Of a DNA stretch of 64,000 bases, positions 8,782-17,795 are shown in pieces. Under the pieces are notes generated by a model. That model was not told the origin of the DNA. It did no database searches and saw only the letters and a list, made by a program, of their open reading frames with translations. Position numbers and translations under genes: made by a program. Location of the stretch: the NCBI RefSeq assembly GCF_002217475.1, contig NZ_MUHH01000036.1, positions 1-64,000 of the forward strand, given 5' to 3'. This stretch comes from Flavobacterium tructae (GTDB lineage: Bacteria > Bacteroidota > Bacteroidia > Flavobacteriales > Flavobacteriaceae). Numbering within the stretch: position 1 is the stretch's first letter; each line of letters starts with the position of its first letter.

Positions 8782-9456
8782 TTATGGCTGTATCACATAA
8801 CCCAGACCTTTCATGGTATGGATGAGTTTGGTTTCAAAAGGTTTATCGATTTTTTTTCTTAAATAAGTAATGTATACATCGACAACATTGGTGTTCATAT
8901 CAAAATTAATATCCCAGACGTTATCTAAAATCTGATCTCGGGAAACGATGCGACCGCTATTTTTAGCGAGATAGTATAATAATTTAAATTCTTTTGCGGT
9001 CAGAATAATCGATTCTCCTTCTCTCTTTACTGTCTTAGCCCGACCGTTTATTTCCAAGTCGCCAATGGTTATGGTATCTACTTTTTCGGTATCCTGATGA
9101 GCTCTCCGATGTAGTGCATTGACTCTGGCATCAAGTTCTCCAAACTTAAAAGGTTTTACCAGATAATCATCTGCTCCTGCATTAAGTCCGGTCACTATAT
9201 TTTCTGACGTCCCAAGAGCGGTTAACAGTAACACCGGAACGAAATTCTTACTGGCGCGAAGTCTTCTGCAAATCTCAATTCCGTTAATATCCGGAAGCAT
9301 TACATCCAAAACGACAACATCAAAATTATAATTGTGAATCATCTCCAGAGCAGTTCTGCCATCCAGAGCCACACTAACTTCATTATTGTTTTCGGCAAAT
9401 CCTTTCCTCAAAATGGACAATAGATTTGGTTCGTCTTCGACTATAAGTAATTTCAT
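8782..9456 (-). CDS. OmpR/PhoB-type response regulator
   Basis: Two-domain DNA-binding regulator of 224 residues. The receiver domain has the acidic pair near residues 7-9, phospho-acceptor D51 in VVVLDVMLPD, and the conserved Lys in 'LVKPF'. The C-terminal winged helix (about 128-222) ends in 'TMKGLGYVI', which is typical of the family. It is the first gene of the pair and precedes the kinase by one base. A box reading TATTTTTG on the minus strand (9485-9478) may be its -7 element. Confidence 0.94.
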   Translation of the reverse strand: MKLLIVEDEPNLLSILRKGFAENNNEVSVALDGRTALEMIHNYNFDVVVLDVMLPDINGIEICRRLRASKNFVPVLLLTALGTSENIVTGLNAGADDYLVKPFKFGELDARVNALHRRAHQDTEKVDTITIGDLEINGRAKTVKREGESIILTAKEFKLLYYLAKNSGRIVSRDQILDNVWDINFDMNTNVVDVYITYLRKKIDKPFETKLIHTMKGLGYVIQP

Positions 9457-9559
9457 CTTAGTTCAGGTATGAATAGCAAAAATAGGGATTGGCATTAAAA
9501 ATATAAATCACACTCGTTATAAATTATGATTTAATTATGAACAATAGATCCGTTTCCAT

Positions 9560-9597
9560 AAAAAAAGCCGACACTAAAAATAATGTCGGCTTTCTGT
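9560..9597 (-). terminator. terminator of aspA
   Basis: Hairpin with arms AAGCCGACA and TGTCGGCTT separated by an A-rich loop, followed on the minus strand by a T run. It is about 20 bp beyond the aspA stop. Confidence 0.8.
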
Positions 9598-9615
9598 AAA
9601 TAGAGAGAGTCTCTC

Positions 9616-11025
9616 CTATTTTGTAATGAATTTTGGGTTGATCAAATTATCCAATGAATAAATTTCGTCCCATTTTTCCTGAGTGATTAATTTTCTTTCG
9701 ATCACGGCAATCTGATGTACACTTTTGTTCAATTTCAAAGCTTCACCTGCAATACTAGCACTTTCTTCATATCCTAAAATTGGGTTTAGCTGAGTCACGA
9801 TTCCAATACTATTCATGACCATATTGTAACAGTGATCTTCGTTTGCAGTAATTCCAATGATACATTTATCAATTAAAGTCTGAATTGCATTTGAAAGATA
9901 ATCCAATGAAGTAAACATAGCGAAAGCAATTACCGGCTCCATTACATTCAATTGCAATTGTCCCGCTTCGGCTGCCATAGTTACAGTCAAATCCTGTCCG
10001 ATTACATAGAAACAAGTCTGATTTACCACTTCCGGAATTACAGGGTTTACTTTCCCTGGCATGATAGAAGATCCCGGCTGACGTGCAGGCAGATTGATTT
10101 CGTTGAATCCTGTTCTTGGTCCTGAACTCAACAATCTTAAATCGTTACAGATTTTAGAAATTTTAACCGCCGTTCTTTTCAATGTTCCCATGATTTGAAC
10201 ATAAGCTCCGGTATCTACAGTAGCTTCAATTAAATCAGGAGAAAGGGTTAACGGAATTCCAACTTCTTTTGCTAAGTAGTTTACACAAATTTCAGGGTAT
10301 CCTTCCGGTGCGTTTACTCTTGTTCCGATAGCTGTTGCTCCCATATTGATCTCTAAAACCAAACTCTGAGCATCTCTTAATCTTCTAACATCTTCTCCAA
10401 TAGTGGTAGCATAAGAGTTAAACTCCTGTCCTAAAGTCATAGGAACAGCATCCTGCAATTGTGTTCTTCCCATTTTCAGAACACTTTTAAACTCTTCACC
10501 TTTTGCAGCAAATGCTACTTCAAGGCCTTCTAAAGTTTTAATAAAACTTTCTATTTTCAGATAAAGTGCAATTCTAAAAGCTGACGGATAGGCGTCATTA
10601 GTAGACTGAGAACAGTTTACGTGATTGTTTGGGTGTAAGAAGTTATAATCTCCTTTTTTATGTCCTAAATATTCTAAACCAATATTAGCGATTACTTCAT
10701 TAGCGTTCATGTTTACCGAAGTTCCGGCTCCACCCTGAATTAAATCGCTTACAAATTCCTGATCAAATTTACCGGCAATTACCTGATCACTTCCATAACA
10801 AATTGCTTCGGCAATTTTAGCGTCTAATGCGCCACAATCTTTGTTGGCCAAAGCTGCCGCTTTTTTTACATAACCTAATGCTTTGATGAATAAAGGTTCT
10901 TTTGAAATAGGAATTCCTGTGATATTAAAATTCTCTACCGCTCTGAAGGTTTGGATACCATAATATAGATGATTTGGAATGTCTAATTCCCCTAAAAAAT
11001 CATGCTCTTTTCTTGTTGATCCCAT
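9616..11025 (-). CDS. aspA: aspartate ammonia-lyase
   Basis: Catalyses reversible deamination of L-aspartate to fumarate and ammonia. It has 469 residues, the family's normal length. The fumarase/aspartase superfamily signature GSSIMPGKVNP is at residues 318-328, and substrate-binding blocks such as 'GGAGTSVNMNANEVIAN' and 'NQSTNDAYP'-like text are present. The long N-terminal block and the GRTQLQDAVP motif fit aspartase better than fumarase. It is a single gene with its own terminator. Confidence 0.92.
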   Translation of the reverse strand: MGSTRKEHDFLGELDIPNHLYYGIQTFRAVENFNITGIPISKEPLFIKALGYVKKAAALANKDCGALDAKIAEAICYGSDQVIAGKFDQEFVSDLIQGGAGTSVNMNANEVIANIGLEYLGHKKGDYNFLHPNNHVNCSQSTNDAYPSAFRIALYLKIESFIKTLEGLEVAFAAKGEEFKSVLKMGRTQLQDAVPMTLGQEFNSYATTIGEDVRRLRDAQSLVLEINMGATAIGTRVNAPEGYPEICVNYLAKEVGIPLTLSPDLIEATVDTGAYVQIMGTLKRTAVKISKICNDLRLLSSGPRTGFNEINLPARQPGSSIMPGKVNPVIPEVVNQTCFYVIGQDLTVTMAAEAGQLQLNVMEPVIAFAMFTSLDYLSNAIQTLIDKCIIGITANEDHCYNMVMNSIGIVTQLNPILGYEESASIAGEALKLNKSVHQIAVIERKLITQEKWDEIYSLDNLINPKFITK

Positions 11026-11360
11026 ATAATTTGAATTATTACGTTTTAACTTTAAAAAACAGTGTAAATCTACATCAAATTACCCTCATAGGAAAATATT
11101 TCAAATTAAATACTGCTAAGATTTTCTTAAATTTTACCTCTAAAATTAAGTACTTAACATTTTAAGAGGCAAAAAATATCAAATTCACAAAAAACGCCTC
11201 CGAACAGAGCTCCTTAACTGCATCAGGCAAAAGGTCTTAACCTTCTTTTCTACTCCATCCGAAAGTCACCGCAGGAATCGAAAATTATCTTTATTTATCG
11301 TCTGCTAGTACTCGTATAATTAGTATCTTTTCGGTCTGAAAATTATCTTTAAAAATCACC
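11026..11360. other. gap between divergent aspA and pentapeptide-repeat genes
   Basis: 335 bp with no ORF. It must carry both promoters, although neither gives a full TTTG-N19-TAnnTTTG match. A 15-bp word, GAAAATTATCTTTAx, occurs twice in direct orientation (about 11280-11294 and 11338-11352). The second copy ends just before the TTG start of the plus-strand gene, so it could be an operator repeat. Confidence 0.4.
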
Positions 11361-11939
11361 TTGAAAAAAGAATCTCAATATTTCCTTGATAAAGAATACG
11401 ATACCATTATTTATGGTAAAGAGGATGTCAATTTTAAAGATTTTGAGTGCTGTGTTTTTAACAATTGTAATTTTTCTGCCTGTACCTTTTTAGCCGTTAC
11501 TTTTATCGATTGTGTTTTCAACGATTGTATTTTCAGTGAAGCCAAAATTAACTATGTTGCCTTTCGAACCGCCACTTTTAATCGCTGTGAAATTAAAGAC
11601 GTTAATTTTGCCATGTGCGACAAGCTGATCTTTGAAATTCATTTTTACGATTGTATTTTGGATTTTTCAAAATTTTACACTTTGAAGATTAAGGGAACTA
11701 CTTTTACGAATTGCAGTTTAATTGCTGTAGATTTTATGGCTACCGACCTCACCAGCGTTCTGTTTGAGAATTGCGATTTGTACCGCTCTGAATTTGACAA
11801 AGCCATCGCCAATAAAGCCGATTTTAAAACCAGTTACAATTACACCATTGATCCTTCAAAAACTAAACTCAAAAAAGCAGTTTTTGCTTTGAATGAAGTA
11901 AAAGGATTGTTATTCAAGCATGATATTATTGTTAGTTAG
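11361..11939 (+). CDS. pentapeptide-repeat protein
   Basis: Protein of 192 residues made almost wholly of pentapeptide-like repeats with a central Phe/Leu (for example CVFNN CNFSA CTFLA VTFID CVFND in successive units). It should fold as a right-handed beta helix. Some members protect gyrase from quinolones; most have no known role. No signal peptide is seen, so it is probably cytosolic. The start is a TTG at 11361: an in-frame stop lies at 11337 and no ATG lies between. Function is not assigned. Confidence 0.85.
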   Translation: MKKESQYFLDKEYDTIIYGKEDVNFKDFECCVFNNCNFSACTFLAVTFIDCVFNDCIFSEAKINYVAFRTATFNRCEIKDVNFAMCDKLIFEIHFYDCILDFSKFYTLKIKGTTFTNCSLIAVDFMATDLTSVLFENCDLYRSEFDKAIANKADFKTSYNYTIDPSKTKLKKAVFALNEVKGLLFKHDIIVS

Positions 11940-12027
11940 ATACTGAAATAACAAGAGAACATAGAAAACTCCGATCGATTTATAGAATAGTTCTTTTTCT
12001 AAATTGCATGCCGTATTTTCTTTGCGG

Positions 12028-12118
12028 TTAGGCTTTCGCCCTTACAGGGCTAAACTCATACTCGATATCTTTCATAGCGCTTCGCACTATGCTGATGCTG
12101 GTGCTCCTTCAGAGCTTT
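12028..12118 (+). repeat. three-palindrome composite repeat, copy 3
   Basis: Same module order as the copy at 2490: GCCCTTACAGGGC, then ATAGCGCTTCGCACTAT, then GCTCCTTCAGAGC. The loops and spacers differ from copy 1 while the palindromes are largely kept, which points to selection on structure or to a mobile hairpin unit. Confidence 0.65.
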
Positions 12119-12286
12119 ACTTTTTTTATGCGGTTTGATTCTAAAACTTCGACTGTAGATTATTTTTTTTAAACTATAGATCTCAAAAAAAACAGAAAAA
12201 CTTCCGATTATCGAAAAAAAATCCACAGCCTTACTTAACAAGCAAACAGGCTCTTTAACAACACCTTAAGTTTTCGAATAAATCCA

Positions 12287-12318
12287 AAAAAAGCCAGTCA
12301 AAAAAAACTGGCTTATTG
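12287..12318. terminator. hairpin terminator, probably bidirectional
   Basis: Arms AAGCCAGT (12292-12299) and ACTGGCTT (12308-12315) around an A-rich loop, flanked by A-rich and T-containing sequence. It lies between convergent genes. Confidence 0.5.
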
Positions 12319-12400
12319 CTTTCTCTATTCTAATTCATAGGTTGTCTAACTGAAAAGAGTGTATCACTTTTAGTAATAACAGAAAGTCATAAAAAGAAAT

Positions 12401-12475
12401 GTGTTTCACTTACACCTACTTCACGTATTTCACATCTTACATTTCACAACTTACATTTTACTTCCTTCCTCTATG
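12401..12475. repeat. low-complexity tract, TTCACATCTTACATTTCAC words
   Basis: Quasi-periodic 8-9-bp words built from TTCAC and TTACA, close to the end of the minus-strand GNAT gene. It has the same dialect as 5405-5440 and as the hairpin at 31468-31530. Confidence 0.5.
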
Positions 12476-12510
12476 TCTTATTCTAATTATATAGAACAAC
12501 GGGGTCAATT

Positions 12511-13008
12511 TTAAAACTTCTTCTCCATTACATAATCTTCCATCAAGTAACCGTTTCCAATATCAAGATCGGATTCTCCAACAATTTCAAAACCTATCTT
12601 TTTATAAAAACCCAGAGCGGTATTAAATCGGTTCACATTTAGGGATAATGCCTGAGAATTGTGTACTGCCCCAAGTCTTTCAATTTCTTCAATCACTTTT
12701 TTACCAATTCCTTTGCCCTGAGTTTCCGGTAAAAGGTAAATTTTATGAATTTTGGTTACTGCTTTTTCTTTATAATTGTGTTCAATTCCGATAAACCCTA
12801 TATTGGTCATATCATCCTCAATCATATAAAACAACTGCTCTTTTTTATCTAACTGATCAGCCAAAGCTTCTTCTGAATAAAAAAGATCCAACATATAATC
12901 TAATTGTTCTTTGGTTAAGATTTCACCGTATGTAATCGGCCATGTTATATGTACTATTTTTTGAATTTGTTTAATATCGCTAACTGTAGCTTGTGAAATT
13001 GCAATCAT
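12511..13008 (-). CDS. GNAT-family N-acetyltransferase
   Basis: Cytosolic acyltransferase of 165 residues with the acetyl-CoA-binding block 'LPETQGKGIGKKVIEEIE' near the centre, matching the Q/R-x-x-G-x-G/A pattern. It ends in a strand with 'NGYLMEDYVMEK', common in RimI/YjaB-like members. Substrate unknown. The gene begins 22 bp after the end of guaC on the same strand and is probably co-transcribed with it. Confidence 0.85.
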   Translation of the reverse strand: MIAISQATVSDIKQIQKIVHITWPITYGEILTKEQLDYMLDLFYSEEALADQLDKKEQLFYMIEDDMTNIGFIGIEHNYKEKAVTKIHKIYLLPETQGKGIGKKVIEEIERLGAVHNSQALSLNVNRFNTALGFYKKIGFEIVGESDLDIGNGYLMEDYVMEKKF

Positions 13009-13030
13009 ATTCTATTTTAAAATGCTTTTA

Positions 13031-14071
13031 TTACTTTGTAAAAACTTGATTTTCCTGTTCACTTACCCTAATAAAGGTAGTTCTTTTGGTAAGTTCCTTT
13101 AGACGTGAAGCCCCTACATAGGTACAAGTACTTCGCAAACCTCCCAATATATCTAATATTGTATTTATGACCTCACCTTTAAAAGGCACCTGCACTGTTT
13201 TACCTTCACTTGCCCGGTACTCAGCCACTCCTCCAACATGTTTCTCCATAGCTGTTTTAGAACTCATTCCGTAAAACTGCTTGAATTTCTGTCCCTTTTT
13301 TTCAATCACTTCGCCGCCACTTTCCGTATGTCCTGCCAACATTCCGCCTAACATTACAAAATCTGATCCTGCACCAAATGCTTTTGCCACATCTCCCGGT
13401 GTCTTACAGCCGCCATCACTAATAATATGTCCGCCTAAACCGTGAGCAGCGTCAGCACACTCAATAATAGCCGAAAGCTGCGGATATCCTACACCTGTTT
13501 TTACACGGGTAGTACAAACAGAACCACCGCCAATTCCTACTTTTACTATATCAGCACCGGCCAACAGCAGTTCTTCAACCATTTCTCCCGTAACTACATT
13601 TCCGGCAATTATAACTTTGTCTGAATATTGTTTGCGGGTTTGCTTCAAAAACTGCACAAAATGTTCTGAGTAACCATTTGCAACATCGATACAAATAAAT
13701 TTAAGCAATGGATTCTCTGTAATAATCCGGCTTATTTTTTCAAAATCATCTGTTCCTGTTCCCGTACTGATCGCAATATGATCATAAAAATCAGTTGTCT
13801 TATCTTTTAAAAACACCTTCCATTCTTGTGGAGAATAGTGTTTATGAATCGCTGTAAAGAGTCTTTCTTTCGCTAGAACTCTGGCCATTTCAAAAGTTCC
13901 GACCGTATCCATATTCGCCGCCATAATTGGAACTCCGGACCAGCACGAAGTACTGTGCAAAAACTTAAAATCTTGTTTTAAAGAAACTTCAGATCTGCTT
14001 TTTAGCGTTGATCTCTTTGGACGAATCATTACATCTTTAAATCCCAGTTTCAAATCAGTTTCTATTCTCAT
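13031..14071 (-). CDS. guaC: GMP reductase
   Basis: NADPH-dependent reductive deamination of GMP to IMP, in purine salvage. About 346 residues with no CBS insert, which separates it from IMP dehydrogenase. The active-site loop GGGSVCTTRVKTGVGYPQLS contains the catalytic Cys at residue 186, the same number as in E. coli GuaC. The start is taken at the ATG at 14071 (MRIETDLKLGF, matching the family N-terminus); a GTG seven codons upstream is also open. Confidence 0.94.
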   Translation of the reverse strand: MRIETDLKLGFKDVMIRPKRSTLKSRSEVSLKQDFKFLHSTSCWSGVPIMAANMDTVGTFEMARVLAKERLFTAIHKHYSPQEWKVFLKDKTTDFYDHIAISTGTGTDDFEKISRIITENPLLKFICIDVANGYSEHFVQFLKQTRKQYSDKVIIAGNVVTGEMVEELLLAGADIVKVGIGGGSVCTTRVKTGVGYPQLSAIIECADAAHGLGGHIISDGGCKTPGDVAKAFGAGSDFVMLGGMLAGHTESGGEVIEKKGQKFKQFYGMSSKTAMEKHVGGVAEYRASEGKTVQVPFKGEVINTILDILGGLRSTCTYVGASRLKELTKRTTFIRVSEQENQVFTK

Positions 14072-14094
14072 AGGTTTCCGTTTTTGTGGCACTC

Positions 14095-14225
14095 AAATAT
14101 AGTGAATTACGGATTGTGAATGGTGAAATTTTAGATGTAAAATGTTAGATGTGAACTGTTAAATGTGAAATATTGGATGTGAACTGAATCCTAAATACTG
14201 TCCAACGAAAACTGTAAACTGTAAA
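14095..14225. repeat. low-complexity tract, GATGTGAAATGTTA words
   Basis: Gap between guaC and miaE, both minus strand. It is composed of imperfect repeats of TTAGATGTAAAATG, TTAGATGTGAACTG and TTAAATGTGAAATATTGG, followed by ACTGTAAACTGTAAACT. No coding potential. Confidence 0.55.
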
Positions 14226-14234
14226 CTAAAAACA

Positions 14235-14828
14235 TTACCCGTGAATAGTTTCTCCTTTTCCGTAATTGGTAATAATTGATTCTTCAAAAGCCAGCCACTC
14301 TCTCCAACGCTTTTCTACGTCAATTCCAACGCCGTACTTTCGGGCATAGGTAATAAAAGTAGTATAATGTCCTGCTTCACTTTCCATTAACTCTCTGTAA
14401 AAAACGGCCAGTTCTTCGTCCTGAATATTTTCAGAAAGCACCTTGAAGCGCTCACAGCTTCTGGCCTCGATCATTGCAGAAAAAAGCAATCTTTCTACCA
14501 GTCCGGAAACACGGCTTCCGTCTCCGCTTTTCTTCATGTACTGATACAGTTCGTTTACGTAATCGTCTTTACGCTCACGTCCAAGCTTCAACCCTCTTTT
14601 AATGATAATATTATGAACCTGCTCAAAATGGTCGATTTCTTCTTTGGCTAAGGCCAATAAATCCTGCACTAAATCCTGATACTCAGAATTGTTAGTGATA
14701 ATTGTAATCGCATTTGTTGCTGCTTTCTGCTCGCACCACGCATGATCCGTCAGGATTTCTTCAATATTTTTCTCTACGATATTCACCCATCTTGGGTCTG
14801 TTGGCAGTTGTAATCTTAGTACGCCCAT
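14235..14828 (-). CDS. miaE: tRNA-(ms2io6A)-hydroxylase
   Basis: Diiron enzyme of 197 residues that hydroxylates the isopentenyl side chain of modified A37 in tRNA. Iron ligands are visible as EEIDHFEQVH near residues 74-83, EARSCERF near 125 and ESEAGHY near 155, the ferritin-like pattern of MiaE. The partner enzyme gene miaA, which adds the isopentenyl group, is at the other end of this window (63611). The gene is separated from glyA by a repeat-filled gap. Confidence 0.9.
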   Translation of the reverse strand: MGVLRLQLPTDPRWVNIVEKNIEEILTDHAWCEQKAATNAITIITNNSEYQDLVQDLLALAKEEIDHFEQVHNIIIKRGLKLGRERKDDYVNELYQYMKKSGDGSRVSGLVERLLFSAMIEARSCERFKVLSENIQDEELAVFYRELMESEAGHYTTFITYARKYGVGIDVEKRWREWLAFEESIITNYGKGETIHG

Positions 14829-15055
14829 TTTTTTGTTTTATTTGTTTCAGGTTTCTTTTGTTTCAGGTTTCAAGTTTCAAGTTCCTTTTGTTTCAAGTTT
14901 CAGGTTGCTTCCACAACTTACAAGATTTAACGTTCTATATTTTCCGCGGTAAAAAACATGAAACTTAATTACTCCCAGAACTAAAAAAAGTTTAAAGTTC
15001 TATACTTTTTACAGTACAAAACTTTAAACTTGAAACTTTTAAGCTTGAAACTTTA
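14829..15055. repeat. low-complexity tract, GTTTCAAGTTTC words with inverted arm
   Basis: The left part is built from GTTTCAGGTTTC, AAGTTTCAAGTTCC and GTTTCAAGTTTC. The right part carries the complementary words AAACTTTAAACTTGAAAC and AAGCTTGAAACTTT. The gap therefore can fold back on itself. The same dialect occurs between argC and argD (41938-42081). Confidence 0.6.
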
Positions 15056-16330
15056 TTAGTATACGAAAATTGGTCTTTCGCTCATCATTTCATTTACTTC
15101 GTCTGCTACTTCTTCGATAACTGCTTCGTTTGTATGATCTGTAAGTACTTTGTCAATTAAAGCAACAATCTTTTCCATATCTTCTTCTACTAAACCACGA
15201 GTAGTGATTGCAGCTGTTCCTATACGGATTCCTGAAGTTACAAATGGTGATTTATCATCAAATGGAACCATATTTTTATTTACTGTAATTTCTGCTTTTA
15301 CTAATGCATTTTCAGCTTCTTTACCAGAAATACCTTTATTTCTTAAGTCGATCAGCATCATATGATTATCTGTTCCGCCAGAAATAATGTTGTATCCTCT
15401 TTTTACAAAAGCATCAGCCATAGCGTTTGCATTTTTCTGCAATTGCATAGCATAAGTAAAGAAATCATCTTTAAGTGCTTCACCAAAAGCTACTGCTTTA
15501 GCAGCGATAATATGCATTAAAGGTCCACCTTGATTTCCAGGGAAAACAGCAAGATCTAATAAAGAAGACATCATTCTGATTTCTCCTTTTGGAGTTTTTA
15601 AACCTTGTGGGTTCTCGAAATCTTTCCCCATCAAAATCAAACCTCCACGTGGTCCGCGTAATGTTTTATGAGTAGTTGTAGAAACAATATGACAATGTGG
15701 AATCGGGTCATTCATCAATCCTTTAGCGATAAGACCTGCAGGATGAGAAATATCAGCAAACAAGATAGCTCCTACACTGTCTGCAATTTGTCTGAAACGT
15801 GCAAAATCCATATCACGTGAATAAGCCGAAGCTCCTGCAATAATTAATTTTGGCTGTTCTTTAGTGGCGATTTCCTGAATTTTATCATAGTCTAAACGAC
15901 CCGTTTCAGCATCTACACCATAAAAAACAGGACGGTACAAACGACCTGAGAAATTTACAGGAGAACCGTGAGTTAAGTGACCTCCGTGAGATAAGTCGAA
16001 ACCTAAAATAGTATCTCCAGGATTTAAACATGCATGGTAAACTGATGTATTAGCCTGAGATCCAGAGTGTGGCTGAACGTTTGCATATTCAGCTCCAAAT
16101 AATTCTTTGGCTCTGTCAATGGCAATTTGCTCAATTACGTCTACTACTTCGCATCCTCCGTAGTATCTTTTGCCAGGGTAACCCTCGGCATATTTGTTAG
16201 TTAAAACAGAACCAGCTGCTTTCATTACCTCATCACTTACAAAATTTTCTGAAGCAATAAGTTCTAATCCGTGAATTTGTCTGTCCTTTTCTTCTAGTAT
16301 AAGGTCAAAAATTTGTTCGTCGCGTTGCAT
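15056..16330 (-). CDS. glyA: serine hydroxymethyltransferase
   Basis: PLP enzyme interconverting serine and glycine with tetrahydrofolate, the main source of one-carbon units. About 424 residues. The PLP lysine is K222 in TTTHKTLRGPRGG, and 'YAEGYPGKRYYGGCEVVD' is the usual N-terminal active-site block in conserved pieces. The ATG at 16330 (MQRDEQIFDLI) fits the family start; an upstream in-frame start would add 17 unrelated residues. It is divergent from fahA, with the two promoters packed into 108 bp. Confidence 0.96.
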   Translation of the reverse strand: MQRDEQIFDLILEEKDRQIHGLELIASENFVSDEVMKAAGSVLTNKYAEGYPGKRYYGGCEVVDVIEQIAIDRAKELFGAEYANVQPHSGSQANTSVYHACLNPGDTILGFDLSHGGHLTHGSPVNFSGRLYRPVFYGVDAETGRLDYDKIQEIATKEQPKLIIAGASAYSRDMDFARFRQIADSVGAILFADISHPAGLIAKGLMNDPIPHCHIVSTTTHKTLRGPRGGLILMGKDFENPQGLKTPKGEIRMMSSLLDLAVFPGNQGGPLMHIIAAKAVAFGEALKDDFFTYAMQLQKNANAMADAFVKRGYNIISGGTDNHMMLIDLRNKGISGKEAENALVKAEITVNKNMVPFDDKSPFVTSGIRIGTAAITTRGLVEEDMEKIVALIDKVLTDHTNEAVIEEVADEVNEMMSERPIFVY

Positions 16331-16373
16331 TTTTTCGTTTTTCGTTAATTTCCTGCAAAAATACAAAAAAACG

Positions 16374-16404
16374 TTTGTCAAACTGTTAGATTATGATATA
16401 TTTG
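16374..16404 (+). promoter_or_regulatory. probable promoter of the fumarylacetoacetase gene
   Basis: TTTG at 16374-16377, a 19-bp spacer, and TATATTTG at 16397-16404 match the Bacteroidota vegetative consensus (TTTG-N19-TAnnTTTG). Transcription would start about 30 bases before the ATG at 16439. On the other strand TATTTTTG (16363-16356) is a likely -7 box for glyA. Confidence 0.65.
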
Positions 16405-16438
16405 ACATAGAATTTTTCAACAAATAATTAACATTCAC

Positions 16439-17722
16439 ATGCCAATAACCGCTAACGATACTAAGAGAAAATCATGGTTAGAAGTACCAGAAAATAGTGA
16501 TTTCCCTATTCAAAATATTCCATTCGGTATCTTTCTTACCAAAGAAAATGTTGTTACTGTAGGAACAAGAATTGGCGATTACGCTATAGACTTAGGGGCT
16601 CTACAACAATTAAACTACTTTGCAGGAATAGATCTGACTGATGATATGTTCATGCAGGACACTCTTAATGATTTCATTTCTTATGGAAAAATAACCTGGA
16701 GATTAGTCCGTAACCGAATCGCTGATATTTTCGACGAGACCAATCCACAATTAAGAGATTCAAAAAAAGACCGCGATATTGTTATTTTCAATATTGATGA
16801 TGTCGAAATGCAATTACCGGTTTTAATTGGTGATTATACTGATTTCTATTCCAGTAAAGAACACGCAACGAACGTTGGAAAAATGTTCCGTGATCCTGAA
16901 AACGCTTTATTTCCTAACTGGTTGCACATACCAATAGGTTACCACGGAAGAAGTTCTACCATTGTTCCGTCAGGAATTCCGGTACACCGTCCAATGGGAC
17001 AGACTTTACCTGCCGGTCATGATACTCCGGTATTTGGTGCTTCTCGTTTAGTAGACTTTGAATTAGAAACTGCTTTCATCACTACAGATGTAAATGTAAT
17101 GGGTGAAAACATTTCAACTTATGAAGCAGAGGACTATATCTTCGGAATGGTTCTATTAAACGACTGGAGTGCCCGTGATATCCAAAGATGGGAATATGTA
17201 CCACTTGGGCCATTTTTAGCTAAAAACTTTGCTTCTTCAATTTCTCCGTGGATTATTACAATGGATGCCTTGGAACCTTTTAGAACTAAAGGCCCTAAAC
17301 AAGATCCTACCCCACTTCCGTATTTACAGACAAAAGGAAAGAAAGCGTATGATATTCATTTAGAAGTTTCCTTAAAGCCTGAAGATCAAGAAGAAACTCT
17401 ACTTTCAAGATCTAACTTTAAATACATGTACTGGTCTATGGCACAGCAGTTAACACATCATACCTCTAACGGATGTCGTGTAAACTCCGGTGACATGATG
17501 GGTTCAGGAACTATTTCAGGACCAACTCCTGACAGCTTAGGTTCTATGCTGGAATTAACATGGGGAGGAAAAAACCCTATAACCTTAAACGGTGGTGGCG
17601 AACGTAAGTTTATCGAAGATGGCGATACCGTAATCATTAGAGGTTACTGCGAAAGTAATGAAGTACGTATTGGTTTTGGAGAAGTTTCAAGCCAATTATT
17701 ACCTCCTTTTGTGAGACAATGA
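16439..17722 (+). CDS. fahA: fumarylacetoacetase
   Basis: Hydrolyses fumarylacetoacetate to fumarate and acetoacetate, the last step of tyrosine/phenylalanine catabolism. 427 residues, the size of eukaryotic-type FAH with an SH3-like N-terminal domain. Conserved metal/active-site text includes DFYSSKEHATNVGKMFR, 'HIPIGYHGRSSTIVPSG' and the FAH core 'LNDWSARDIQRWEY'. The other tyrosine-degradation genes are not in this window. The ATG at 16439 follows the mapped promoter. Confidence 0.95.
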   Translation: MPITANDTKRKSWLEVPENSDFPIQNIPFGIFLTKENVVTVGTRIGDYAIDLGALQQLNYFAGIDLTDDMFMQDTLNDFISYGKITWRLVRNRIADIFDETNPQLRDSKKDRDIVIFNIDDVEMQLPVLIGDYTDFYSSKEHATNVGKMFRDPENALFPNWLHIPIGYHGRSSTIVPSGIPVHRPMGQTLPAGHDTPVFGASRLVDFELETAFITTDVNVMGENISTYEAEDYIFGMVLLNDWSARDIQRWEYVPLGPFLAKNFASSISPWIITMDALEPFRTKGPKQDPTPLPYLQTKGKKAYDIHLEVSLKPEDQEETLLSRSNFKYMYWSMAQQLTHHTSNGCRVNSGDMMGSGTISGPTPDSLGSMLELTWGGKNPITLNGGGERKFIEDGDTVIIRGYCESNEVRIGFGEVSSQLLPPFVRQ

Positions 17723-17752
17723 AGAGATCCTGCCGTATCGGAAGATATATAA

Positions 17753-17793
17753 GCAAAAAACCTTGTTAGTCAGCTAACAAGGTTTTTTTTTAT
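17753..17793 (+). terminator. terminator of fahA
   Basis: Perfect 9-bp stem CCTTGTTAG / CTAACAAGG with a 4-base loop and a T9 tail on the plus strand, about 40 bp after the stop. Confidence 0.88.
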
Positions 17794-17795
17794 TC

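Larger units (their letters stand above)
11940..12510. other. 571-bp non-coding gap with repeats
   Basis: Holds a third copy of the three-palindrome composite repeat (12028-12118), a terminator-like hairpin (12287-12318) and a low-complexity tract in TTCACATCTTACATTTCAC words (12401-12475). A short minus-strand reading frame across the repeat is not credible as a gene. Confidence 0.55.

Noticed and set aside
9616..11025. Assignment as class II fumarase
   Set aside because: Length and motifs fit both, but the N-terminal block and the GRTQLQDAVPMTLGQEF pattern fit aspartase better. Not fully excluded.
12056..12241. A 61-codon minus-strand frame in the gap after the pentapeptide gene
   Set aside because: It runs across the three-palindrome repeat and low-complexity sequence, has no recognisable protein pattern, and is explained by the repeat.
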